Translations under genes and position numbers: made by a program
In this document: one piece after another, positions 54,901 through 64,000 of the stretch
Layout: every line of letters begins with the position of its first letter
How positions within the stretch are numbered: the first letter of the stretch is position 1
Assembly: GCA_037178975.1 (NCBI GenBank)
Contig: JASJZH010000003.1
Location: 7,316,001-7,380,000 of the forward strand
DNA length: 64,000 nt
DNA from: Oscheius tipulae
Taxonomy: Eukaryota > Nematoda > Chromadorea > Rhabditida > Rhabditidae
Direction: 5' to 3'
Notes under the pieces: model-generated
What the model was told of the DNA's origin: nothing
Databases searched by the model: none
Seen by the model: only the letters and a program-made list of their open reading frames with translations

Positions 54901-57158
54901 GTACGCGTTTCCCCCGACTCTCGTAACAAAGTAATTTTAGCGGCGACCTGCTCCAGTTCATAAAATGGCTCTCCGTCCTTCAGACGACCGAAAAGCTTGG
55001 GAAGAAAAAACTGCCCATCTTTCCGCAACTCGCCAAAATGGACATTTCCAGTGAACTCAAGGTATTTCTTTCGCCAAAACTTTTGAAATTTTATAAGATT
55101 TCAGTACCTGATCGAGACGTTCATAGAGGACGAGCAGATGGCGGCTAAGTTGAAGGAAAACATTTTTGACATTGACGGAATCATCGCGAGGGAGAAGAAG
55201 AAGGAGGACGAGGGCTACTACAAGCGGAAGGCCGAAGAGGAGAGGAAGAACAGAACGCCGGAATCTGTTGCCGCCTTCGAGAGAGCAAAACGCAGTCTGT
55301 TGAGGACACCGGACGGCCGGAGCCAGCTGATGGAAGACGGGACGCCTGTTATTGAAAAAACGCGCGTGTTCAAGAAGACCGAGAACGGGAAAGGGACGGA
55401 TTGGCAGGAGAAGATTGACAGGGTTCGTTCAACTTTTTTTGTACTTGTGATGACTTCAAAAGTTGCTTCAAATGAGACCAGATGAGGCTGACAGTCAAAA
55501 GTCAAATCTAACGACGAAGGCCAGAGCATAGGAAGTTTATGTGTCAGCTGATGTATGCCCTTTTGAAGTTTCTTTTTCTATGAAAAGTACGGTAGCTTTT
55601 TCCGGAAAGTGGGCCGAAAGTAGATGGGTTTTTGACCCAAATGCTAAGGGAATATCAAAAATTTCAGGTGTCCGAGCTCTGGAGCACGAGTGCCAACTTT
55701 TCTGACGATCTCCTCACACGACTTGGGCTAAATACCGAAACGAACCAGAATCTTCCCAATGTCAAGAAGCAATGCGAGAATTTGCGAAATATTCTTAGTA
55801 CCGTCGACTCGACTTTCGAGCATTTCCTAGCCGAGCCACAAATTGTTGGTTCCCTGATATTGAGCTTCCAATCAACGGATATTTAGAACTGGATGTGTGA
55901 GCTGGCACGCGGCCCGAGTCACGAAGGATTCACCGTTCTGGAGCTAGGAACGTCTCCTTATGATTTCCAGTCTTCGACGGAATCGGGAGCTCTAGACTCT
56001 GTACTAGAGGTTACTGAGGGCAACACGGTTTTGCTGTAGGTTCATTTTGGAACAGGGAGAGACTGACAGGAATGAGAGACGAATTCAGCTGGACAGAGGG
56101 ACTATATAGAAGAAAGTGCAGAAAGTAGCGAGAAACAGTAAAAAAAAATTGGCGGATATATGCTAGGAGAATACAGGCAGTTACAATCTATACTGGGACT
56201 GAACGAGAGTGTCTGATAGGCGCAAATCTAGCGAGAGTATGTGAGAGATTTCGTACAGTGACGGTACGAGGTTAGACTCTTACCGTTAGAGCGAAAAGGA
56301 CAGGATGAAATGAAGATTATGACAGAGATAGTGATATTGGAACTGGGAAACGGCAGGAGCTAAGGTACAGACAACGAGAGGAACTGAGGTAGAGACATTA
56401 ATAGTGGCAGTGAAATTGCGGTAGGTAATGGGACAGGGCAAGATATCGAAATTGTGGTCGGATGTTCCTAGGAACAAACCTTTCACGTTGAAGAGACTGG
56501 CAGAATGACCAGCTAGGACAGTGACAGTAACAGATGCAAGACAAGAATTCCATTTTCAGAGAGCCCCTAATCGTGACAGCTCACGACAAGAAAGCCGCCT
56601 ACTTCTTCGTCGTGGCCATCAAACCTGATCTCATACCGGGGAATTTCATCGCACCCTCAGACCAATTTATTGTCTGGCCCGAGCTGACCAGAATAATCAG
56701 GATTGGATCTCATTTAGTTAGTTCTATTCTTAAAAAGATGACCAAAATACCAAATTTTAGGGGCCTGAGAAGGAGAATTTGGCCGACAGTGACGGGCTGA
56801 CAGTAAACACCGGTCAGCTAGGCGAAATCACGGAGATTTTGGGCATTGAGAGACAGGAGGGCGGTCTGTTCTACGTCCTGGTCCGTGTGACCTCGTTTGA
56901 CGGGACAGCAGTCCGGAGACTGCTCCGCTGCGAGGAGGACAAAGTAGTGGGGTACTGTGTACACGATGTGAGACGCATTTCCACTTTTTTGACTGAAAAA
57001 AATGGATTCAGGCAAGTTTCCGGCCCGATCAGTTCGAATCGATGTCCTTCATGAGAGGCAACGTTTTTGCCTGCTTCATTTCCGACGACTCCACGAGGGC
57101 CAACATCTTCACCATCACACCGGACGTCGGAGAAGAAAACTTGCTCAAAATTCGATAA
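51978..57158 (+). CDS. ANAPC4: Anaphase-promoting complex subunit 4
   Basis: Scaffold subunit of the APC/C ubiquitin ligase, linking the TPR lobe to the platform in mitosis. The start at 51978 gives MEDVQFGQIQPLIFGKRQF, then the N-terminal WD40 blades: IDFSVWCPRAELLVIASKKG with DVVLKRSGWKKCWR (family: LIALANxxGEVVLHRLxWQ), then ISCISWNPLGDIITVGMSDG with HVHLINADSG. Later exons carry the APC4 long domain, with YVDVFNRWIHIEESLQKILK, CLSGQGTPLGDAYVERSIMT and SFEMERLSAAMELIFF. After this come a charged helical stretch, FLAEPQI, an ITAHDKKAAYFFVVAIKPDL block and a C-terminal blade ending FTITPDVGEENLLKIR. Introns are mostly about 45 bp, but several of 300-700 bp hold repeats (53.3-53.75, 54.35-54.78, 56.04-56.56 kb). 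Exons between 53.3 and 53.9 kb are the least certain. Confidence 0.85.
54483..54730. mobile_element. TA-flanked MITE in APC4 intron
   Basis: 248 bp with long imperfect terminal inverted repeats. ATATAAACATCCCC on the left faces GGGGTGCTTATAT on the right, continuing through AAATACGCAGTTACG and TCGGGGTCAAGACG and their complements. It is flanked by TA on both sides (54481-54482 and 54731-54732), as for Tc1/mariner-type elements. No coding capacity. Confidence 0.75.
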
Positions 57159-58956
57159 TGTCTGTTCTTTTTATGATACATTCCATAAGATCTCGTTCGT
57201 TTTTAATAGTCTATAATTGGCGGGTAGTTCTGACAGAAAAGTAGACTCATGTAGTCAGTCTCTTAGGCTTTCCATATTCTCCGTGTCCACTTGTTATCTC
57301 TATATCCTCGCATCTCTGTGTCTACATGTTCTTTTGCCTTTGTTCCGGTCTAGTCCAGATCTTCGCGCTCCTTTGGTTTCGTCCTGCAGTCTCTCGTCCA
57401 GTCATCGTCGAAGATTTGGAGAACAATGAATTCTACTTCAGAAGCTCTTCCTTAATTCTCTCTTAAATATAAAGAGCTGTCGTCTCCGTCTGTCTGTCCG
57501 AAGCCCTTTGCGTTTGCACGAAAATGCGTACGCAGCGCCTAAAATTCCAAAATTCGTTGATTTTCACCGTGTTATTGCGGCTTTTTTTCGTTGTTAATAT
57601 TTGCAAACGAGAGAGAATTTTTCTCTACAGCAGGTTGCAGAGGAATTTCGACTAGACCCCGTAAAAAAAGTTAGAAAATGTAAAACATTGCAACGATTAC
57701 TGTTCTCTTATGACAATTCGCTCCCCCGTGAGAACGATATAGACGGTATTCCGTTGATTTTTACCATAGCAAGGACCCTGCCAACATTTCTCCTTTGTCA
57801 AACACAAAAACACCCGTAGAATTGAGAGGAATAGTGGTAGCCAACAGGATCGGAGACCCAATGTAGGAGAGAAGGGGATAGCGCTACAAATTTACATCGA
57901 ATTGATCCATTTGGACCAGTGAGCGAGAACTCTTTGTAGAGATGGTAAAAAGGAATTCGGAGGAATAGCTGCGAGTGGGGCAGTCGGTCAAATGAAAGAT
58001 GAGTCCGTCTACTACGTAAAAGCGTCAGTCAAGTTCCTGACAAACTCTTTCGATTACCCTCAGGTTTGATACTTCGATACTTCTAACTTTATCCAGAGCG
58101 ACATCGCTAGACGTCGCAGACGGCTGGTCTATTTCTAAATGCCAAAAATTGGAAGCAATTTCATTGCAAAAGTTTGTAGTAAATAAATTCTAGTACTGCA
58201 GCTTTGTATTTCTCTTGTATTTCTGAAAGAGTTTATCTCCGATAGAGTTGGTGTGCTGTTGGCAGCTGATTTGCTCTTTTACTGACTGTTTGAAACAGTG
58301 TTGTTGAATATTGTGATCGTGTCACGGGATTTGGATGTCAAGCGATTTGATAACAGTACGATTTATTAGGAAAGAAAGGCATCAATAACTAGAAAGCAAC
58401 GGCTGGAGACAGCCGAAAAAGTAGAAGAGGGCAAAGGGTGCCAAAAGAATTTGAATATGAGTGATCGTGGTGGGAGCCTACAGGATACAATTGACGGGAT
58501 TTCAAATGTAACGATGTTTAACAGGGTTGCTGTCAAACGCGATTGTGAGATCAAAGATTAAAACTCAGTTTTAAGCGAACAAACAGCAGCAGAAAGACAA
58601 TGCCACACCTAGACTGCAAGCCCCTTACCCACCTTCTAGGAGAAGAAGACCTAGGCTGGCCAGCATCTTTCTTTCGGAACGCCGAGAAGATAAGATCAAA
58701 GAGGGCCAATTACGCCGTACAACATACTTTAATCATAGTCAAAATGAACCGGACGCACAGACAATTTTAGGGCGGGAGCATAGAATAAGTGATAAAACAC
58801 GTAGGAACAAAATTGGGAGATGGGGAAGGATTCTGTTGGGAGAAACCTGTGAAAATTTCGGGCTTTCGAGGCTGGAAAATGGCAAAGAATCCGGTGGGTA
58901 TATTATGTGTAGAAAAGCGCGTACAACAAACAGGGGAAGAGGTAAAACGGGAAGTC
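57159..58956. other. Intergenic, nothing recognised
   Basis: About 1.8 kb between APC4 and the minus-strand membrane gene. A short block at about 58105-58130 (GACGTCGCAGACGGCTGG) resembles the 3' end of SINE copy F. No coding exons are supported. Confidence 0.4.
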
Positions 58957-60257
58957 TTAATGCTTGAAGGCGGCGTCGATGGCTGCCGAGAGTCCCTTCT
59001 GGGCCCAGATGCTGATGATTCGCTCGAAGAATTCGGTGGCTCGGACGAGGAAGGCGCTAATGTTGTCTAAAATCGATTTTTAATCCGAAAAGTGACAAAA
59101 CTAACTGAGAAGGACAAAGAAGAGATCCTTGGCAATCTCGTAGCCCATTTGGGCAGCAACCTGAATGGGTTCGACGATGAATCCAAACGTCTTCTTGCCG
59201 TTAGCCTCGTACCATTTCGTCACGTCGGACCACTGAAATTCGATGTGAATTTGGACGAGAAAGAGTAAAAATTACAGCGTCACTGACGAGGGTGAAGACG
59301 TAGAAGAGGTAGTGTGTGACGGCCTTGTGAGCCTTGTAGAACAGAGCCTGGGCGTCCTTGAGGAAGGTCGAGTTCTTGTTGTACTGGTTGAAGCTCTTCT
59401 GGGCATAGCTGGTCAGGTCGCCGAACTGCTTGTTATAACTGAAAATAGGAGATTGTAGACAACAGTATGGGTATCAATTTGGTAAAAAGGACGCTGAGAA
59501 AATGGAGGGCTCAAAAATCTTACGGGGTAGGATCCTACTATTATTAAAACGCAGGTGCGCCGCCGGTGGACATATTTCCGCTGTTAGTGCGCTGTGCTAC
59601 GATCGGAGCAACCTGGGTTCGATCCCCGCCTATATTTTCCATGCGTCTAAAAAGGCGGCGAAGCCGTCGTAGACGGCTGGTTGTAAAACGCTTGACCTCC
59701 CTGGTCCAGAAAGGACTAGGCAACCTTTTGAGAAGCCAAGTAAAATTATACGACCGAAACATGAGTATAGCTACGAACACAGCAGTGATCGGTAAGACCT
59801 GTCGGCGCAATTCGGACAAGACAAAAAGAATACAAGAAACTACAAACTTACGCATTAAAGACGGATCCGTAAGCGTTCTTGGCGTTCTGGACGAACCGCT
59901 CTGACGGTCCCGTGAACTTGGTCAGTCTTGTCACATCGGAGCAGAAGCCCTAAAATTGCCGTTCCTCGACAAAAAAAAAGACCGAAAGTTACCTTCGAGT
60001 TGGCAATAGACCCTCCTCCTGTCTTGTAACAATCCAAACATAGGGCCAGTGTCGCGCATAGGACGAAGCATACTCCAGCAATTAGGGACCAGCGAAGGAA
60101 GAATCTTATCACTAGAATTTAGGGATCCATAGACAAAAAACACAAAATTACATGAAAATAAGAATCCAAACAAGCCGCGGCTGGGCTTCTCCTCGGGCTC
60201 GGGTGCTTTGGGCTGAGCCTTGTTGTGGTGTTTGTGGCCGTGATTGTGCTTCGTCAT
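58957..60257 (-). CDS. Single-pass membrane protein with His/Lys-rich N-tail
   Basis: I do not recognise the family. The start at 60257 gives a His/Lys-rich cytosolic tail (MTKHNHGHKHHNKAQPK) and a Pro/Glu linker. One strong membrane helix (SLIAGVCFVLCATLALCL) follows, then about 150 residues that look helical, in exons reading GFCSDVTRLTKFTGPSERFV, YNKQFGDLTSYAQKSFNQYN, DVTKWYEANGKKTFGFIVEP and NNISAFLVRATEFFERIISI, ending in IDAAFKH. The junctions that I checked keep phase. The segment after the helix has two early cysteines, so it could face the ER lumen with the His-rich tail outside. The intron at about 59450-59847 holds SINE copy F. The two genes that follow (LRRC59, CCDC134) belong to ER families, but that is not evidence of shared function. 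Confidence 0.65.
59565..59695 (+). repeat. tRNA-derived SINE copy F
   Basis: TGTTAGTGCGCTG, loop CTACGAT (ACG at anticodon position), CTGGGTTCGATCCCCGCC (very good B box and T arm), then CGTCTAAAAAGGCGGCGAAG and CCGTCGTAGACGGCTGG. Aligns over its whole length with SINE copy B at 21.87-22.0 kb. Confidence 0.65.
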
Positions 60258-61579
60258 TTTTTCTGGAAAGGAAATGCATGAAATTGGAAATTGTTGAGGA
60301 AGCCAAGGGACAAGAAGAAATGACGGGAATTTATAACGTCAAAATAGCCGGAAGGGCCCGTGGTTGGACTGTAAGGACACGTCAGTACTACGGGATTGAT
60401 ATTGCCATCAAAGTTGAAGTATTCCCCTCTTCGTTCACCGATATTTCACTCAGAAGTCCTAAAAACTCGGCAGAAAGTCACACAGAACTGGGTGTAAAGA
60501 GGGCCAGTTATACTTGCAAAGCTCGAGCCGGCTCGCTCGACATGGCCTGTCGAGCAGCTCGGCTTGTTTGTTCTTCGCGTCAACCGTTTTCAAACTTTGC
60601 CACGGTAATTTGCGCGGAAATTTTTAATTTTATTCGCAATCCAAACTTGATTTTGTACCTTGAGCACTACTCATTCCAAAATGTATCGAGCTATTTCGTT
60701 TGAGATGCTACACCTCGGTGCAGGAATCGCATCATGTTCAAAAAGCAAAAGGGAGCCTATATTCATTCCAGCTTGAGCGCCTCGGCTCGAGCGGCTTGAC
60801 TCAATTGTATCTTTCGAGCGGCTCGGCTTGGTGACCCCCCTTTGAGCAGCAAATTCGCTGCTCATGCCAAATTATAGGGTCAGTGTTTAAGTGTCAAACC
60901 TTAACATTTTCATCTTTCTGTACAAGGTGCTTGCTAAGAAAAAAAAGTGGCATTTAGACAAGAAAAATCGGTCAAATAGAAAATCGAACAGTTCTTGAGT
61001 AAACACACGGGTTCAATGGATTTACGACGTGATGCATTACGTCTTTGGGCAGTTTTGCATTCTAAAGTTTTTGCAAACAAGTTGTTTATTTTTCTGCAAA
61101 AAATAGCCAACATGGGGATAGAAACTGTTAAGGGAAGAGGATATTGAAAAAAAACCCAAAAGAAAGCAGAATTCGAAACGGTCAAACTCTGCGGCAAAAG
61201 AGAACGCTAAAGAGGGCGCCAATTTGAAAACAAGAAATCAATAACAACCAAGCGTCATGCTCCATGTGATTAGTAGTGGCGCTGACCCCCCCCACCCTGG
61301 AATAGCGGATGTTGGCTCGTCTCCTGGCGGAGTCATAAATATTATGTGTACCTGTCCAGATAGCTATAAATTAGAGCCAGGGCAAGGCGAATAGTAAGTT
61401 CGGGGACGAATACGAATACCGAATAATTCGTGACAATTTGTGTTGAGCTAATACGAATGTCGTGTTGCAGGAAACGAGTACCGACCGATTTTCATTACGC
61501 ACGTTAAATTTCTGATCCACCTGGTCCGACCATTTTCCGGTCAGAGAACGCTAAAGCGCAGTCTTGCCTTACACCACAG
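60258..61579. other. Intergenic with GCTCG-rich repeat
   Basis: About 1.3 kb. At about 60520-60860 there are many GCTCG and CGAGC units, such as GCTCGAGCCGGCTCGCTCG and CGAGCGGCTCGGCTTGG, like those at 49.14-49.2 kb. The end near 61200-61000 on the minus strand has a hydrophobic frame that could be a missing LRRC59 membrane exon, but splice support is weak. Confidence 0.4.
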
Positions 61580-62290
61580 TCAGTCTCTCAATTTCTTGTA
61601 GAACTTACCTTCATTACTCTCATTCTTAGTCGTTTCATTTTTGGCAGCTTTCTTCTTTTTCTCCTTTTCCTTATGGGCTCTCTGGGTCTCTACATTAGCA
61701 GCCTGGATCTTCTGATTGATCTTCTCTTGTTTTTCCTTGGCGACTCTTAGCTCTTCCTGTCTTTTCTGCAGATGAGCCACGACGTTCACAGCTGCCTGTT
61801 TGCACTCCTTTTCGTTAGCGCAACCGCCTGCAGCCTTTGCCAACGAAGTCTCCAGGTCATTCCGTCCCAAGTCGAGCCACTTCAGCGACTTTAGATTGGC
61901 AAGGGAGAGAGGGAGATCCTAGAAATATTAGAAAATATGGCTGCTAAGCAAATAATACCTCAATCTCGTTGTTGTACAGATTCAAGTGCTGAAGAGCTGA
62001 CAACTCACCGAAGTTGTCCGGGAGGACAACTAGGCCGTTGTTCCCCAGGTCCAATCTGAAAATGTAGTATTCTGTCACACTCGTATTCATACAAACTTGG
62101 TAATCCTGTTCATCTTACAAAAATCCGCAGGGATTGAGGTTATCTTGTTGTTGGAAAGATCGATGTGAGTGGCTTTGTTCATCTGCCCACTATACAGAGC
62201 CTTCGGAATGGCCTCAAGACCACGAGCAGACAGATCAAGTTCATTGTCGTCAAGGAGATCCTTCAGCTCTTTCAAGGAAATATCGGTCAT
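61580..62290 (-). CDS. LRRC59: LRRC59-like leucine-rich-repeat protein
   Basis: ER/nuclear-envelope leucine-rich-repeat protein that in vertebrates binds ribosomes and helps import of growth factors. Exons 62290-62097, 62055-61959 and from 61918; phases agree. LKDLLDDNELDLSARGLEAI with PKALYSG (family: NELDLSLSxLxEVPVKEL), HIDLSNNKITSIPADFC, LDLGNNGLVVLPDNFGEL, HLNLYNNEIEDLPLSLANLK, LKWLDLGRNDLETSLAKAAG, then GCANEKECKQAAVNVVAHLQ (family: CLDEKQCKQCANKVLQHM) and a charged coiled coil of Lys/Glu. The family normally ends with a membrane helix and short luminal tail. Here the frame either stops at 61580 (KKLRD) or splices at a strong donor GTAAGT at 61618 to an exon that I could not place, so the anchor is missing or undetected. 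Confidence 0.88.
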
Positions 62291-62873
62291 CTGTAAAGAA
62301 CAACAAAATGAGGAAATTTGAAAAGGCCAGGTTGAAATATGCGTCGTGGCAAAACGCGCCCCATTGACAGTCAGCCCAGTCAGTGCTTGGCTTGCAGTCT
62401 TACCAGAAAGAATGAGACGGTCTGTTGGCTATTTGTGCACGGTTTTTGAAGACTGGAATAACAAGCAAGATAGTATGCTGTCACTGAACAGGAATATCCA
62501 AAAGTCCAACTAATCTTTTAGATTCAAAGAAATGTACTACTCAGGCTATTGAAGCCACTGAGAGAGAGAGAGGACACAGAGGTCAGAGCCGAGAGGTCAA
62601 TGCAGTTAGAACATGTAGACTTAACGACGAAGAGGTACCGGTCAATTACCTGTAAGGTTGACCGAGCTTATACCCTGAGAGTACCCGGGGACTGAGTAGT
62701 GTCAGATCGGTCAGGAGTCGTGAACGAGCCAGTAGCAGAAGTACCAAAGAACGGATAGTCAGATTGAGATTCATTGAGTTTTAGCACAACAGTTCGGTAT
62801 GGTAGAGCTCACAATTATGCACAGCCATTATGTATGTATATAGGTATACAAAGCTACAGCGGACAGCGTCACT
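62291..62873. other. Gap between CCDC134 and LRRC59
   Basis: About 580 bp, same-strand genes either side. Contains GAGAGA-type low-complexity sequence near 62570. No gene is recognised. Confidence 0.35.
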
Positions 62874-63969
62874 CTACAGCTCTTCTTTGGTAACCTTATT
62901 CGAGTCCGACTTCTTGGTCTTAGTGTTCTTCGTGTTTTTCGACTTGGAGTCTTTTCTCTTCTTCTCTTTGTCCTTCTGCGCGGAATCAATTTGCTTCTTG
63001 GCCTCGTCCTTGTCGAATGGGTTGAAGAAGCTAAACGGGTCAATCTCACTGTTTCTCATCGAACTTACCCCTCTTCAGGCTCTATGATCTCCAGCTGTTG
63101 AGCCATTTGCTTAAGAGTCTTGGTTATTTCCTCACTCAGAATACCTAAATACAAAGGAACTTCTGAAAAAAGTAGGGGGTTTACCACTTTTGGTTGCATA
63201 CTGATAAGCCCATATGGCAGCCGACTTGAATTTTCGATCCTTCATCACTGTCTTGCTAATGATTTTTGGGAATCGTGTTGTGAGGTCGGAGAAAAAGGCC
63301 AGATTCTCGTAGATCTGAAAAAGATTTTGCTTTCAAACAGGAATATGCGTCCGGGCCGAATTCGGAGCTCCGAGTGTTCAACGAAAATCGGCCTTCACGT
63401 GGTCAAGATTACATTTTTCCACTTTGCGATGCTCTGTAAAATTGTAGAACAGCTCTTTACAGAGCATCAAAATTCAGAAAAATGTCATTGTGACGCCGGA
63501 AAATACCAGAAAACTAACCTTGGTCAAAGTCTCTCTCAGAGTCTCGCTCTCGTGAGGGAAGGCGTCCTCTGCAGCATGACCAATTCGTTCAATTAACTCC
63601 TGATTGTCTGTGAGGAGCTTTTTTATGTTCTTGAGAACCTAAAAACCAGGATCTTTGGCAAAAACTAGCAAAAACCGTACATCTTCGATAAATAACCTTT
63701 GTTTTGACTTGTCCTCAATGTCAACAATCGATTGAAGTGCCATTTTGTGTTCTTGCCGTTTTGTTTCAAGTGTTTCTAAGACTGAAATGATCAAAATTGA
63801 TTAAATAAGGTCTGTCAAACTCACATTTCTTCAAAAAAGGGACTTCCAGACCTTCCTTGACTGCTTGGATAGTCGACTCAATCTTTTTCTCTTTTCCATT
63901 CTTTGTTTTGTGATCAATTTTGGTTAGAACTCCACAGAAACATAACAGTAAAATGAAAAGAATACGCAT
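62874..63969 (-). CDS. CCDC134: CCDC134-like ER-lumen protein with KEEL tail
   Basis: Secretory-pathway protein; vertebrate CCDC134 is held in the ER by a C-terminal QSEL and has been linked to maturation of the chaperone GRP94. The start at 63969 gives a signal peptide (MRILFILLLCFCGVLTKI). Next come FLETLETKRQEHKMALQSIV and KSKQRLFIEDVLKNIKKLLT (family: FEVKRREQLLALKNL...YKILDVMLKGLFKVL), then LRETLTKIYENLAFFSDLTT with RFPKI (family: ENTAFFGDVVLRFPRI). After this AAIWAYQYATKSGILSEEI, MAQQLEIIEPEEG and FFNPFDKDEAKKQ are followed by a long Lys/Asp/Ser-rich tail ending VTKEEL. KEEL is a plausible KDEL-type retention signal. Five exons with introns of about 40-60 bp; the junctions that I tested (including 37-40 bp at about 63025-63065) keep frame. 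Complete: the ATG lies 31 bp inside the window edge. Confidence 0.85.
63395..63475. repeat. Short dispersed intronic repeat
   Basis: CATTTTTCCACTTTGCGATG, then CTCTGTAAAATTGTAGAAC and an inverted echo CTCTTTACAGAGCATC. Similar stretches lie in APC4 introns at about 53443-53480 (CATTTTTCATTTAGCGATG, TTCTGCAAAGTTGTA) and 54550-54640. All are intronic. Confidence 0.5.
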
Positions 63970-64000
63970 CTTGGCCGAGAGAGAAGGAAGTACTCTCTCT

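Noticed and set aside
58957..60257. Naming the His/Lys-tailed membrane protein after a known TMEM family
   Set aside because: Only the topology is similar; I could not match any conserved motif.
1..64000. CRISPR arrays, rRNA genes, prophage or bacterial operon signals
   Set aside because: None seen; intron structure and gene content are animal throughout.

Overview
The window is nuclear DNA of a small animal, most likely a nematode. Genes are dense and lie on both strands. Almost every intron I can delimit is about 38-70 bp, starts GT and ends in a pyrimidine-rich TTTCAG or TTTTAG. The gene set is animal-specific or animal-typical: SLC6 transporter, LMBR1-family receptor, SAP30, RanGAP with a C-terminal domain, PIR-1/DUSP11, LRRC59, CCDC134. 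The best clade marker is an FMRFamide-like peptide precursor at 1.2-2.8 kb whose two peptides, ending FVRFG and YVRFG, resemble nematode FLP-25. A zinc-finger gene ending in Bel/Pao-gag-type knuckles and two very tight same-strand gene pairs (107 and 151 bp apart, operon-like) fit the same reading. I cannot name the species.  Layout. 1-7.3 kb: FLP-25-like precursor (-), an unrecognised multi-exon gene (+), a 74-codon SR-rich basic protein gene (+), two very small genes, and a secreted protein with two PAN/Apple-like modules (+). 8.0-11.8 kb: a SAP30 homologue (+) with a very long acidic insert between its zinc finger and its Sin3-binding end. One of its introns contains an inverted copy of the SR-rich gene unit. 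11.8-13.8 kb: SLC6 transporter (-), tail to tail with SAP30. 14.2-17.8 kb: exosome subunit RRP45/EXOSC9 (-) and prefoldin subunit 5 (-). 18.4-22.2 kb: two tandem RanGAP genes (+). 23.5-26.3 kb: a ZDHHC5/8-type palmitoyltransferase (-). 26.3-31 kb: repeat-rich and gene-poor. 31-34.6 kb: a kelch-like beta-propeller protein with a possible prenylated tail (-). 34.8-37.0 kb: C2H2 zinc-finger protein (+). 38.0-46.4 kb: RPB6, UTP14 and LMBR1-like genes (-). 47-48.8 kb: a degraded Merlin DNA transposon. 49.7-57.2 kb: PIR-1/DUSP11 and APC4 (+). 59-64 kb: a single-pass membrane protein, LRRC59 and CCDC134 (-), the last two being ER-associated families.  Mobile DNA. A Merlin-superfamily element still carries a recognisable ISXO2-like transposase. 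Two almost identical 522-bp deletion derivatives are present, one flanked by a perfect 8-bp target duplication. There is also a foldback derivative and a solo terminal repeat. Several tRNA-like insertions sit mostly in introns; four keep an ACG anticodon-loop sequence and two share a 3' module, which suggests a SINE family descended from tRNA-Arg(ACG). A TA-flanked MITE lies in an APC4 intron.  The genes do not form one pathway. They are mostly housekeeping: RNA processing and ribosome biogenesis (EXOSC9, UTP14, RPB6, PIR-1), chromatin (SAP30, SR-rich protein), Ran transport, the cell cycle (APC4) and ER/membrane biology. All gene models were made by hand from splice signals and reading phase. 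Exon edges given as exact were phase-checked; the others are approximate.
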